Assembly: GCA_934644965.1 (NCBI GenBank)
Contig: CAKUDG010000013.1
Span: 1-64,000 of the forward strand
Direction of reading: 5' to 3'
DNA length: 64,000 nucleotides
From: an uncultured Victivallales bacterium
GTDB taxonomy: Bacteria; Verrucomicrobiota; Lentisphaeria; Victivallales; UBA1829
Shown: one piece after another, positions 8,330-17,058 of the stretch
Layout: the number at the start of each line of letters is the position of its first letter
Position numbering within the stretch: the stretch's first letter is position 1
Made by a program: the position numbers and the translations under genes
Notes under the pieces: generated by a model
What the model was told of the DNA's origin: nothing
Database searches by the model: none
Seen by the model: only the letters and a program-made list of their open reading frames with translations

Positions 8330-10132
8330 TTAGTTATTGTTCATTTCCGCATTCAGCGCGTTCGTCAGTTTCGCGGCAATCTTGAACGACACGACATTGA
8401 AGTCACTGCCGCTCCCCAGCGCTTCAATTTTGATCTCATCTTTGTTGAAAAACTCGGACTGCCCGAGATTGATGTTCAAGATCTCAAAGGTGTTGTCTTC
8501 AAAACTTCTGCCTTTTTCTATAATATAGTTCCCCTCCAGCACAACCCATTCCAGAGGAGCATTGCTGGTCTTTTCTGCAAGTGCGGCCTCACGCCCGCCG
8601 GTAAATCGCGGAGCTCTCGCTGCTCCTCCGAAAAGTGAAGCGAATCCTATCTCCTCCTCCGGCATCACGGCCGCCGTCTTCTCTTCCGTCACTCCGGACT
8701 TCTCCTGCACTGTAATCTTCGTAAACCACATGTTGTCCGGAAGAACATTCTGCAGTTCATTGAACAATGCCACCCAGTCCTTGCGCTTCGCAAGTCGGTT
8801 CTTCGCCTTGTCGTATGCCGACTGAAGATTCTCCAGTTCCACATGCGCCGCTTTCACCTGCTTCGACAGAGATTCCTTCGACCGGACAAAATCCTCCACC
8901 TTCTGCAGTTTCGACTGCGCTGTCGTAAACTGTTTTGAAAAACTCCAGTACGTAATCCCGAGACAGAGCAGCAGTGTCGCCGCAGAAGCGTAGAAATACG
9001 GCATCTTCAGTTTCATCGCATTCTGCTTCCGGAGCGATTCCGGAATCAGCGATATCTCAACCGGACAGGCCCCCAGATGCCGAAGCGCAAGCCCGATCGG
9101 TTCCGCAAACAAATGCGCCACTTCCGCCAGATTGTCCTTGTCGATATTCGGCGCTAGCGTCACTATCTGGAAAGGATTGAAATATTCCACCGGAATACGC
9201 AGCTTTTCTGAAAAAAATCTCGGCGTGAACGCCATTACGGAACTCCCCCCCGCCAGATGCAGTTTCTCCGGACGGCGTCCCTTCTGCTGCGCACGGTATA
9301 CATTGATCGAACGGTTGATCTCTCCATGAAGTCGCGTCATCACGTTCCGCACAATCTTAGAAACCGTCGCGGCCACTTCCGATTCCGGTTCCTCATACGC
9401 TCCCCCGAGCGCAACAAAACCGTGACGACGTTTCATTTCCTCTGCCTCGGCAAACGGAATCCCGAATTCCTTGCTGATCTGCTGCGTGATCGAATCCCCG
9501 GCTATCGGAATGGTCCGGACAAAAAATTTCCCGCCGTCCACAAACACCAGCGTGGAACAATGTCCGCCTATGTTCAGAATCATTTCGCACTGCTCTTCCC
9601 CTATCATGTTCGCACGGGCAGTGTTGTAACACGCCGTCGGCGCCACCTCAATCAGGGCAATGCTCATGCCGATCTCTTCCATGATGTCCGTCACCTTGCT
9701 GACTTCTTCGTTCTTGATGATCACGAACATCGCTTCAATTTCTGTCAGATCTGCATCCGGAGACTCAATCTGCTGATAATCCCATACCACCTCGTCCAAT
9801 GGAAACGGAATCGTCTGCTTCGCTTCAAACTCTATGATTTCTTTGATCTTGTGCTTGTCCGTCGTCATCGCGGGAACTTTGACGAAACGGATGAAGGCAT
9901 TCTGTCCTGACAGCGATATATAGACTCTCTTCGCCAGAAAATTATTCGAGAGCATTACATCCCGGAGCGCCTCTTCCAGCGACACGGAGGAATCTTCGTC
10001 TATTCCATTCCCGTATTCGCGGTGTGCAAATCTCTGAAGCAGCACGCCCCCTTCCGGCGGAAAGGAAAATTCCCCCACCTTGATGCTGTTCCCGCCGATA
10101 TCCACACAAAGTATCAGATCCTGCGCCGCCAT
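8330..10132 (-). CDS. PilM-like actin-fold ATPase fused to a PilN-like membrane domain (Amuc_1101-like)
   Basis: 600 residues. The N-terminal half (about 1-350) is an FtsA/PilM-type actin-fold domain: the phosphate-1 loop reads CVDIGGNSIKVGEF, and NIGGHCSTLVFVDGG gives the second phosphate loop. A transmembrane helix follows (about 375-395), then a coiled coil (405-445) and a beta-rich C-terminal part. This looks like PilM and PilN in one chain. PilM normally binds the cytoplasmic tail of PilN, so the fusion would hard-wire the inner-membrane platform. The start codon shares one base with the upstream stop (TGATG), suggesting translational coupling. Confidence 0.83.
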   Translation of the reverse strand: MAAQDLILCVDIGGNSIKVGEFSFPPEGGVLLQRFAHREYGNGIDEDSSVSLEEALRDVMLSNNFLAKRVYISLSGQNAFIRFVKVPAMTTDKHKIKEIIEFEAKQTIPFPLDEVVWDYQQIESPDADLTEIEAMFVIIKNEEVSKVTDIMEEIGMSIALIEVAPTACYNTARANMIGEEQCEMILNIGGHCSTLVFVDGGKFFVRTIPIAGDSITQQISKEFGIPFAEAEEMKRRHGFVALGGAYEEPESEVAATVSKIVRNVMTRLHGEINRSINVYRAQQKGRRPEKLHLAGGSSVMAFTPRFFSEKLRIPVEYFNPFQIVTLAPNIDKDNLAEVAHLFAEPIGLALRHLGACPVEISLIPESLRKQNAMKLKMPYFYASAATLLLCLGITYWSFSKQFTTAQSKLQKVEDFVRSKESLSKQVKAAHVELENLQSAYDKAKNRLAKRKDWVALFNELQNVLPDNMWFTKITVQEKSGVTEEKTAAVMPEEEIGFASLFGGAARAPRFTGGREAALAEKTSNAPLEWVVLEGNYIIEKGRSFEDNTFEILNINLGQSEFFNKDEIKIEALGSGSDFNVVSFKIAAKLTNALNAEMNNN

Positions 10133-10845
10133 CAGTAACTTCCTCCCTGCACTTTCGGCATTTCCAGCCTGTCATAGTCGACAAACGCCCAGGGTGTTAT
10201 TTCCACAGGGAACACTGTTCCGGGAAGTTTCAGCACTCCCAGACTCTGTTCCATTTCCGCAAAATTCCTTCCAATATCCTTTTCAAAGTCTTCCGCCGCC
10301 TTCCGGGACGAAACACGTTTCGGCATACTGTACCCGACCGCCAGAAGACGCTGATCACGGCTCTTGACTTTCACCTGAACCATGAAATCCTTGTATAACC
10401 GATCCAGTTTCCCGGACTTGGAATTGTAATACCTCGCAAGAACCACCGGCGGAACCAGAAGACGGGCGTAGTGCATCTTCCCGTTCGCAGGCACAGACCA
10501 CAGACGCTGTGTCCCCGTCAGAAGCGCCCACACATCTTTCCCCGCGTGCGAGGAAGGCAGAAGCAACGAAACCTCCAGCTGAAGATCATCATACCAGTCC
10601 ACCGTCTCCGAAGCACGCTGCAACAGAAAATCCACGTTGATCACAAGCCATTTCGCACGGGAATTGTTCTTGGATGAAACGGAATCATCTTTCCCCGCCA
10701 CCACACTGAATACGGGAGTATCCAGATAGTCAAGCGTAACCCTCGCCATATTCCTCTCGTTCTTCGCAGTCTGGGCTGAAAGTTCCGAGGAAATCAAAAG
10801 GAAAGCGGCTGCAAAAACCGTAAAAAGACACATCCTCATATTCAT
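10132..10845 (-). CDS. Exported Amuc_1102-like protein, first gene of the pilus operon
   Basis: About 237 residues with a classical signal peptide (hydrophobic stretch LFTVFAAAFLLISS, likely cleavage after ELSAQ). The mature part is a predicted beta-rich domain with no recognised catalytic motif. It is the first gene of the six-gene run, 38 nt from a good promoter, and sits in the place of Amuc_1102. The ATG at 10845 has GAGG six bases upstream; the ATG at 10854 is an alternative. A periplasmic or surface role in pilus assembly is inferred from context only. Confidence 0.72.
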   Translation of the reverse strand: MNMRMCLFTVFAAAFLLISSELSAQTAKNERNMARVTLDYLDTPVFSVVAGKDDSVSSKNNSRAKWLVINVDFLLQRASETVDWYDDLQLEVSLLLPSSHAGKDVWALLTGTQRLWSVPANGKMHYARLLVPPVVLARYYNSKSGKLDRLYKDFMVQVKVKSRDQRLLAVGYSMPKRVSSRKAAEDFEKDIGRNFAEMEQSLGVLKLPGTVFPVEITPWAFVDYDRLEMPKVQGGSY

Positions 10846-10882
10846 GCACCTCATTTGTTACCATCGTTTCTCCGAATGGAGG

Positions 10883-10911
10883 ACAATACAATCTTTAGCC
10901 GATACTTTCAA
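10883..10911 (-). promoter_or_regulatory. Sigma-70-type promoter of the pilus/secretin operon
   Basis: On the minus strand TTGAAA (10911-10906) and TATTGT (10888-10883) are separated by 17 nt, about 30 nt upstream of the first gene. The surrounding intergenic stretch is AT-rich. Confidence 0.6.
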
Positions 10912-11043
10912 GCATCAGTCACGACATTTTTAGATAAAATACCGTCTTTTCAACTCGTAAATACAAAAAACACCCCCCGCAGATGCCTTTTCAAACAAAA
11001 AAAATTCATTTTTTTGAAAGACACATGTAAGATGTCCGGCGTT

Positions 11044-11466
11044 TCAATTCAATCCGCCTGACGGATTCTCCTCTTCTGTCATTGTTCCGGAAACATTCCC
11101 GGACTCTACGGACACCGCCCCTGAGGCCGGATTCCCCGCCGCCTCCTCGGTCACCGTCTCCGAAACACTTTCCTCCACAACCGTCTCCGACGATGTAATC
11201 AAACTTCCCTTTGAATTCTTGAATTTCGCCTGGTGCCCGGAAATCACTGCCAGAAGCAACGTCAGAATGAAAAACAAAGTGATCAGAACCACCGTGATCT
11301 TTGAAAGATGCCCCATCGTCTGTGCTCCGAAAACACCTTCCCCGACCCCTCCGAACGCTCCTCCCAATCCCCCGCCCTTCGCAGGCTGCACCAGAATCAG
11401 CGCCACAAGCAGAATCGAAATTAAAACTACCACCGTATAAATAATCACATTCAGAACCGCTATCAT
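11044..11466 (-). CDS. secG: Preprotein translocase subunit SecG
   Basis: About 140 residues. Two transmembrane helices (about 2-24 and 55-78) flank the conserved cytoplasmic loop LVQPAKGGGLGGAFGG. A Glu/Ser/Val-rich tail follows, which is common in PVC and Bacteroidetes SecG. SecG assists the SecYE channel during SecA-driven export. The ATG at 11466 is chosen because GGAAGAG lies directly upstream and the first helix starts at once; a longer frame to 11550 adds a charged stretch with no support. It appears to be a single-gene unit with its own promoter, between the tpiA terminator and the pilus operon. Confidence 0.9.
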   Translation of the reverse strand: MIAVLNVIIYTVVVLISILLVALILVQPAKGGGLGGAFGGVGEGVFGAQTMGHLSKITVVLITLFFILTLLLAVISGHQAKFKNSKGSLITSSETVVEESVSETVTEEAAGNPASGAVSVESGNVSGTMTEEENPSGGLN

Positions 11467-11556
11467 CTCTTCCTTCTCTCTGTATTCTGTATCAGGATGA
11501 TGTATTCTTGTCTTTTCCCCTCCGCGCCGCACTCCGGGCAGAGGCCACAAGGGCTA

Positions 11557-11584
11557 AAAATAGCATCCGAAAAACATTTTTCAA
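11557..11584 (-). promoter_or_regulatory. Putative secG promoter
   Basis: Minus-strand TTGAAA (11584-11579) and TATTTT (11562-11557) are 16 nt apart. They lie about 90 nt upstream of the secG start and just past the tpiA terminator. Confidence 0.45.
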
Positions 11585-11639
11585 ATTCCAAATTCCAAAA
11601 AGAGATTCTATCGGAATAAAAAAACTTCCCTGTCTGGGG

Positions 11640-11682
11640 AAAAAACAAAAAAACTTCGGAGAAGCAGCCGCTACTCCGAAGT
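11640..11682 (-). terminator. Intrinsic terminator after tpiA
   Basis: On the minus strand ACTTCGGAG (11682-11674) pairs perfectly with CTCCGAAGT (11661-11653). The loop is 12 nt and a long T run follows. It separates the glycolytic block from secG. Confidence 0.85.
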
Positions 11683-11761
11683 CAACCATATCATTAAATA
11701 TGCAGGGGGAGGATCCGAATTCAGGTATCCTCCTCCTTCCTCCCCTTGGCCCCTGAATCCA

Positions 11762-12529
11762 TCAGGCCTGAATCCCGTTTTTCACCAATGCGGTAAAGGA
11801 ATCGGCTTTGAGGGAAGCTCCGCCGATCAGTCCACCGTCGATATCCGGCCTGGCAATCAGATCCGCTGAATTTTCCGCCTTCATGCTGCCGCCGTACTGA
11901 ATGACGGTATTCTCAGCCACATCCGCCCCATACAAAGAACGGAGCACTCCACGGATGAAGGCATGCGTTTCCTGAGCGACATCGGGAGTCGCGGTCTTGC
12001 CCGTACCAATCGCCCAGACAGGCTCATACGCAATGGTCACGCCGGACATGTCCGCCGCAGAAATCCCTGCAAACGCTCCGCGGATCTGAGTGTCCAGAAC
12101 TTTTTCCGTCACGCCCCCTTCGCGTTCGTCCAGTGTCTCCCCGATGCAGACGATCGGTTTCAGCCCGTATTTCAGCGCCGCTTTCAGACGCTGATTGACC
12201 GTCTCGTCCGTTTCACCGAAGTACTGACGCCGTTCACTGTGCCCGATAATCACATATTCCACACCGATTTCCTTCAGCATCGCTCCGGAAATTTCCCCCG
12301 TGAACGCTCCGTTGTCCGCCCAGTGGATGTTCTGCGCGCCCACCTTCACGTTCGATCCCTTCAGCACTTCAACCGCGGTCGCAAGACTGGTAAACACCGG
12401 ACAGACCGCAAGTTCCACCTTCCCCGCAAAAGGAGCCAGTGACTTTTTCAGTTCTTCCGCCAGAGCGCGGGTCTCCGCGGCCGTTTTGTTCATTTTCCAG
12501 TTTCCCGCAATGAAAATCTTCCTCGACAT
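11762..12529 (-). CDS. tpiA: Triosephosphate isomerase
   Basis: 255 residues, the usual length. It interconverts dihydroxyacetone phosphate and glyceraldehyde 3-phosphate. Catalytic Lys lies in AGNWKMN, the His in IIGHSERRQYFGE, and the Glu plus mobile loop in YEPVWAIGTGKTA. The ATG follows GGAG closely. It is the last gene of a minus-strand set containing gapA and pgk, with the TIM-barrel isomerase gene 33 nt upstream. Confidence 0.97.
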   Translation of the reverse strand: MSRKIFIAGNWKMNKTAAETRALAEELKKSLAPFAGKVELAVCPVFTSLATAVEVLKGSNVKVGAQNIHWADNGAFTGEISGAMLKEIGVEYVIIGHSERRQYFGETDETVNQRLKAALKYGLKPIVCIGETLDEREGGVTEKVLDTQIRGAFAGISAADMSGVTIAYEPVWAIGTGKTATPDVAQETHAFIRGVLRSLYGADVAENTVIQYGGSMKAENSADLIARPDIDGGLIGGASLKADSFTALVKNGIQA

Positions 12530-12562
12530 AGTTTCTCCTGTTTTTTTCTGTCTTAAAAAAAC

Positions 12563-13468
12563 TCAAATCGTTTCCCGGTCCCGAGCGTGCTGTCTCCGCG
12601 CGGATTCAAGCATCTCAGCGATCCTTGCGCAGCGGATGTAAGCATCGGACAGATAAGCCCGGACCGTTTCCTCTTTCTGTTCGTTTTCCAGCTCCGGATC
12701 GAAATAGGGGCTCCCGCGCATCGAAAGCTCAAAACTCGCAGGACGGTTCACATAGGAGGAATCGGCAATCATCCGGACCATCCTATCCCAATCCACCGTC
12801 CCGGTGAACGGTGCGCGGTGCTGGTCGCCGCTCCCATCGTTGTCATGCAGATGCAGGGCCTGCAGTCTGCCTCTCAAGGGGGACAGAAAGTCCATTCCCA
12901 TCCCCTCCGCAATATTCCCGTGCCCGGAATCGTAGGTAATCCCGAGCCGGGATTCCGGATACTCCTCCATAAGTGTCCGGATGTACTCAAACGTATCGCC
13001 CGGCATATTCTCCAGCGCAATCAGCAAGCCCAGCTTTTCCAGCCGGGGCATCAGTTCGTCCAGAGAACGTCTCAGCGAATCCAGCCGGAGTGCCGCTGCT
13101 TCTCGCTGTTCGGAAGTGAAATCCCTCCCGATATACGGCGCATGCATCATCAGAACCCCCTCCCCTTCCAGTTCCGATAGCATTTCCAGACGGTTCTCGA
13201 CCAGTTCAACTCCCGCGTGCCGTTCATATTCCACCAGGGAAAACCAGTTCTTCTCCCTTCCCGCAGACCCGTGAATATCCAGAAGTTTCAACCCGTTTTC
13301 ACGCAGCATCCGCGCATACGCACGGATCTCATGCTTCCCGTAAAGAAAATCCGTGCACCACTGATGGCACCAGTGAAGATGCGTAAACCCCGCCTGGGCA
13401 ATGCTCCTCAAGGCTCGCTCCGGAGAACCTGTGCTCCGGAGAAAATCCGTATTCAAGGCTATGTCCAT
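12563..13468 (-). CDS. TIM-barrel sugar isomerase/epimerase-like protein (AP endonuclease 2 fold)
   Basis: 301 residues. The sequence fits the xylose-isomerase-like TIM barrel superfamily. Probable metal ligands are Glu in ALENMPG, Asp/His in TYDSGHGN, the HLHDNDG motif, and the late Glu in SFELSM. Members isomerise or epimerise sugars or dehydrate inositol derivatives; the substrate cannot be told. It lies between pgk and tpiA, which suggests carbohydrate metabolism. No strong ribosome-binding site is visible. A start at the first ATG fits the beginning of the barrel. Confidence 0.75.
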   Translation of the reverse strand: MDIALNTDFLRSTGSPERALRSIAQAGFTHLHWCHQWCTDFLYGKHEIRAYARMLRENGLKLLDIHGSAGREKNWFSLVEYERHAGVELVENRLEMLSELEGEGVLMMHAPYIGRDFTSEQREAAALRLDSLRRSLDELMPRLEKLGLLIALENMPGDTFEYIRTLMEEYPESRLGITYDSGHGNIAEGMGMDFLSPLRGRLQALHLHDNDGSGDQHRAPFTGTVDWDRMVRMIADSSYVNRPASFELSMRGSPYFDPELENEQKEETVRAYLSDAYIRCARIAEMLESARRQHARDRETI

Positions 13469-13706
13469 GATCCCGGTCCGCTGCTCTATTCCGGTTTTTC
13501 TTCCGCAAAGAAGGAAAATCAGAAAAACATTCTTTCTTCTCCCGCGGTTTCACACCTCCCGGCCCTTCTCTTTTCCCCGTTCTTTCCCTTCTGCTGTGCA
13601 AGACAATACATTCGGGAAAAAGCCACATAAGAAAAAGGAACACGGAAGAAATCCGGAGACCGGTCACCACGGAAACGGAGACCGGCCTCCCTTCAGCAAT
13701 CCCTCC

Positions 13707-14960
13707 TCAGCGGTCGTTCAGCGCCGCAACCCCCGGGAGTTCCTTGCCTTCCAGATATTCCAGGGATGCTCCGCCCCCGGTCGAAATATGCGACATCTTC
13801 GGAGCAAGTCCGCTCTTGTTGACTGCCGCCACGGAATCGCCGCCGCCGATGATCGAAACGCCGCCGTTTTCCTTGACTTCCGCCACCGCCGCGCAGACGC
13901 CGAAGGTGCCCTTGTTGAACTTCTCCATTTCAAAGCAGCCCATCGGGCCGTTCCAGACCACGGTCTTTGCTTTCCGGATCACGTCCGAATACAGCTTGAC
14001 AGTCTCAGGGCCGATATCAAGTCCCATCCATCCGTCCGGAATATCCTGACCGACGATTTTCGTTTCGGCATCCGGCGCAAACTTGTCCGCCGCCACATTG
14101 TCCACCGGGAGCAGGAAGGCCACACCCAGTTCCTTCGCCTTCTCGATCATCTCTTTCGCGTAGCCGAGCTGATCCGGCTCACAAAGAGAGTTCCCCACAT
14201 TGTGCCCCATCGCTTTCAGGAAGGTATAGGCCATCCCGCCGCCGATGATGAGGGAATCCACCTTCGTCAGAAGATTGCTGACCACGGCAAGCTTGTCGGA
14301 CACCTTCGCTCCGCCCAGAATCGCAACAAACGGACGCACAGGGTTCTCCACGGCGTTCCCGAGGTATTCGATTTCCTTTTCCATCAGGAATCCGGCCACG
14401 GAAACGGGAATGTATTTCGTGATGACCGCGGTCGAGGCATGGGCGCGGTGAGCGGTCCCGAAGGCGTCATTGCAGTACACATCGCCATAAGACGCCAGCT
14501 TTTTAGCCAGGGCTTTCTGCTCTTCCTTGAGGGCGGCTTTCGCGGCTTTGAACTCTTCGTCGGACTGTCCGTCCTTCTGTTTGAGCTTCGCCTGTTCCTC
14601 TTTGTGATAGCGGGTGTTTTCCAGCATCACCACATCGCCGGGTTTCATCGCGGCGACGGCGGCATCCGCTTCCGCGCAGTCGGGAACGAACACAATCTCG
14701 CGCCCGAGCAGTTTGCTCAGATAATCCGCCACAATTTTCATGCTCGTGTCAGGCGTGATTCCCTTTTCGTCCGGACGGCCCATGTGGCTCATAAGAATCA
14801 GGCTCCCCCCGTTCTCAAGAACATACTGAATCGAGGGAAGCGCTCCCTTGATGCGGGTGTCGTCCTTGATCACCCCTTCCTTCACGGGAACGTTGAAGTC
14901 CACACGCATGATCACGCGTTTCCCTTTCAGATCAATGTCGCGCAACGTCTTTTTATTCAT
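13707..14960 (-). CDS. pgk: Phosphoglycerate kinase
   Basis: About 417 residues. It transfers phosphate from 1,3-bisphosphoglycerate to ADP. The N-terminal VIMRVDFNVP, the hinge phrase NDAFGTAHRAHAS and the nucleotide-site stretch GGGDSVAAV are all present. A charged insertion of roughly 25 residues (Lys/Glu-rich, around 125-150) makes it a little longer than typical enzymes. The ATG at 14960 has GGAAGTGGAAG directly upstream and gives the normal N-terminus; the frame extends to 15029 but that part crosses a terminator-like hairpin. It lies downstream of gapA. Confidence 0.96.
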   Translation of the reverse strand: MNKKTLRDIDLKGKRVIMRVDFNVPVKEGVIKDDTRIKGALPSIQYVLENGGSLILMSHMGRPDEKGITPDTSMKIVADYLSKLLGREIVFVPDCAEADAAVAAMKPGDVVMLENTRYHKEEQAKLKQKDGQSDEEFKAAKAALKEEQKALAKKLASYGDVYCNDAFGTAHRAHASTAVITKYIPVSVAGFLMEKEIEYLGNAVENPVRPFVAILGGAKVSDKLAVVSNLLTKVDSLIIGGGMAYTFLKAMGHNVGNSLCEPDQLGYAKEMIEKAKELGVAFLLPVDNVAADKFAPDAETKIVGQDIPDGWMGLDIGPETVKLYSDVIRKAKTVVWNGPMGCFEMEKFNKGTFGVCAAVAEVKENGGVSIIGGGDSVAAVNKSGLAPKMSHISTGGGASLEYLEGKELPGVAALNDR

Positions 14961-14999
14961 TCTTCCACTTCCTTCTTCTGCTGTCGTTTTCTTTTTCGG

Positions 15000-15040
15000 A
15001 AAAAAGCCCGGAAGCTCGCTGAAGGACAAGCGTTCCGGGC
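15000..15040 (-). terminator. Terminator/attenuator between gapA and pgk
   Basis: Minus strand GCCCGGAA (15040-15033) pairs with TTCCGGGC (15013-15006). An inner CGCT/AGCG pairing is possible and six Ts follow. It lies about 45 nt before the pgk start with no visible promoter in between, so it probably reduces read-through or protects the gapA 3' end. Confidence 0.75.
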
Positions 15041-15069
15041 AGAATGTTTCTCACATCATGGGAAAACGG

Positions 15070-16071
15070 TCATTTGGCAATGACGCGGACCATTTCGAGA
15101 ACCTTGTTGGAATAGCCCCATTCGTTGTCGTACCAGGACACAACCTTCACAAAGGTCGGATCCAGGGCGATCCCGGCCTTGGCGTCGAAGACGGACGTAC
15201 GCGCTTCGCCGCGGAAATCCGTCGACACAACGCATTCATCGGTATAGCCCAGAACGCCCTTGAGTTCGCCTTCGGACGCAGCTTTCATCGCAGCGCAGAT
15301 ATCCGCATACGATGCCGGATTTTCCAGTTCCACAGTCAGGTCCACCACCGAAACGTCGGAGGTCGGAACGCGCATCGACATCCCGGTCAGCTTGCCGTTC
15401 AGCGCGGGAAGCACTTTGCCGACGGCCTTCGCGGCTCCCGTCGAGGAAGGAATGATGTTTTCCAGAATTCCGCGTCCGCCTCTCCAGTCTTTCTTGGAGG
15501 GACCGTCAACGGTCTTCTGCGTGGCGGTGGCGGCGTGAACGGTCGTCATCAATCCGCGCTTGATCCCGAACTTGTCATTCAGAACCTTGGCAATCGGAGC
15601 AAGGCAGTTCGTGGTGCAGGAGGCGTTGGAGATGATCGGCTGACCCGCATAGCTCTGGCAGTTCACGCCGAACACGAACATCGGAGTGTCGTCCTTCGAC
15701 GGCGCGGACATGATGACCTTCTTCGCGCCCGCGGCAATGTGCTGTCCGGCAAGTTCCTTCGTGAGGAAGAGACCCGTCGATTCCACAACCACTTCCGCTC
15801 CGACTTCGTCCCACTTCAGATCAGCAGGGTTCTTTTCCGCCGTCAGACGGATCTTCTGCCCGTTCACCACCAGCGTGTTCCCTTCCACGGAGACATCGCC
15901 TTTGAAGGTCCCATGAACGGAGTCGTATTTCAGCATGTAGGCAAGATAATCAGGATCCAGCAGATCGTTGATCCCGACGATTTCAATATCGTCTGCGAAG
16001 TTTTCGACTGCCGCGCGGAAGACCATGCGTCCGATTCTCCCGAACCCGTTGATGCCGACTTTAATTGCCAT
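15070..16071 (-). CDS. gapA: Glyceraldehyde-3-phosphate dehydrogenase
   Basis: 333 residues, the usual length. The NAD-binding N-terminus GINGFGRIGRMVFRA, the catalytic SNASCTTNCLAP with the active Cys, and the C-terminal WYDNEWGYSNKV are present. It oxidises glyceraldehyde 3-phosphate to 1,3-bisphosphoglycerate, the substrate of the downstream pgk product. AAGAAGGAG precedes the ATG. A near-consensus promoter lies about 100 nt upstream. Confidence 0.98.
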   Translation of the reverse strand: MAIKVGINGFGRIGRMVFRAAVENFADDIEIVGINDLLDPDYLAYMLKYDSVHGTFKGDVSVEGNTLVVNGQKIRLTAEKNPADLKWDEVGAEVVVESTGLFLTKELAGQHIAAGAKKVIMSAPSKDDTPMFVFGVNCQSYAGQPIISNASCTTNCLAPIAKVLNDKFGIKRGLMTTVHAATATQKTVDGPSKKDWRGGRGILENIIPSSTGAAKAVGKVLPALNGKLTGMSMRVPTSDVSVVDLTVELENPASYADICAAMKAASEGELKGVLGYTDECVVSTDFRGEARTSVFDAKAGIALDPTFVKVVSWYDNEWGYSNKVLEMVRVIAK

Positions 16072-16174
16072 TATTGTCGCTCCTTCTTGAAATGTTTTAG
16101 GTGTTTAAAATGCCTGATAAATGATATTCTTTCCCTGCGTGTCGGAGTTTTCACAATTCACCGCACACTCTTTC

Positions 16175-16202
16175 AATATACACTCTCCCGTGCAATTGTC
16201 AA
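16175..16202 (-). promoter_or_regulatory. Strong sigma-70-type promoter of gapA
   Basis: Minus-strand TTGACA (16202-16197) is a perfect -35. TATATT (16180-16175) follows after 16 nt. The implied 5' leader is about 95 nt. Confidence 0.72.
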
Positions 16203-16293
16203 GAAAAAAAACGAAAGGAAATCCAATCTCCCTCTTCGCGGAAGGATAAGCTGTGAAACCCTGCACAATCCTGAAAGGGGAAAAGTTCCCCCC

Positions 16294-17058
16294 TCAGCGG
16301 TGGAAAAGTCCGTACTTCAGGATGCAGCGCAACGCTGACACGCCGTCTTTCCACGTGATTTTCTTCCCCTCCGCGTATGTGCGCGGACAATAGGAAACCG
16401 GAACCTCCCATACCAATACAGGAAGACGGGAAATCTTCAGCGTCACCTCCGGTTCAAATCCGAAACGTTTTTCCTTCAGGTCAATCTGTTCCAGAACCTC
16501 ACGCCTGAACATCTTGTAACAGCATTCCATGTCGCTGAGATTCAAATCCGAAAATATGTTGCTGAAGACGGTCAGGAAATGGTTGATCCTCCAGTGCCAG
16601 TAGCGCATCACACGGTGCGCACCGGACTTCATAAATGCGCTCCGTGCACCGAAAACCACATCCGCCTTCTTCTGAAGAATCGGTTCCAGCAACAGCGGCA
16701 GCTCCGAAGGATCATACTCAAAATCCGCATCCTGCACCGTGACCACATCTCCTGTGGCAAGTCGGAAGCCCGTATGCAGTGCGGCTCCCTTGCCTCCGTT
16801 CTTTTCGTGGCGGGCAATCCGCACGCCGCGAGATTCCCACGCCTTCAGGCGCTCATAGGTCCCGTCGCTCGAACAGTCGTCCACCACCACCAGCTCCAGG
16901 AGGACTCCCTGCTGGAAGCGGACGGCGCTCACCCGTTCCAGAACCTCGTCAATGTATTTTTCCTCATTGTACACCGGAATCACGATCGACAGCTTCAGTT
17001 TCACGGAAACAGCGGCAGGAACGGCAATGGAATCAGCTGGGGAATCAGGCATCTTCAC
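16294..17058 (-). CDS. Family 2 glycosyltransferase (dolichyl-phosphate-mannose-synthase-like)
   Basis: 254 residues. The GT-A fold is indicated by LSIVIPVYNEEKYI, the VVDDCSSDGT nucleotide-sugar site, and QDADFEYDP as the metal-binding DxD-type motif. No C-terminal transmembrane helices are visible, so it is the short soluble form. Such enzymes transfer a hexose to a lipid carrier or glycan. It overlaps the upstream UDP-sugar decarboxylase-like gene by 14 nt, which suggests a shared surface-polysaccharide role. The acceptor is unknown. Confidence 0.85.
   Translation of the reverse strand: MKMPDSPADSIAVPAAVSVKLKLSIVIPVYNEEKYIDEVLERVSAVRFQQGVLLELVVVDDCSSDGTYERLKAWESRGVRIARHEKNGGKGAALHTGFRLATGDVVTVQDADFEYDPSELPLLLEPILQKKADVVFGARSAFMKSGAHRVMRYWHWRINHFLTVFSNIFSDLNLSDMECCYKMFRREVLEQIDLKEKRFGFEPEVTLKISRLPVLVWEVPVSYCPRTYAEGKKITWKDGVSALRCILKYGLFHR

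Noticed and set aside
13401..15083. 560-codon plus-strand ORF opposite pgk
   Set aside because: It is antisense to pgk and rich in His and Arg, with no recognisable domain.
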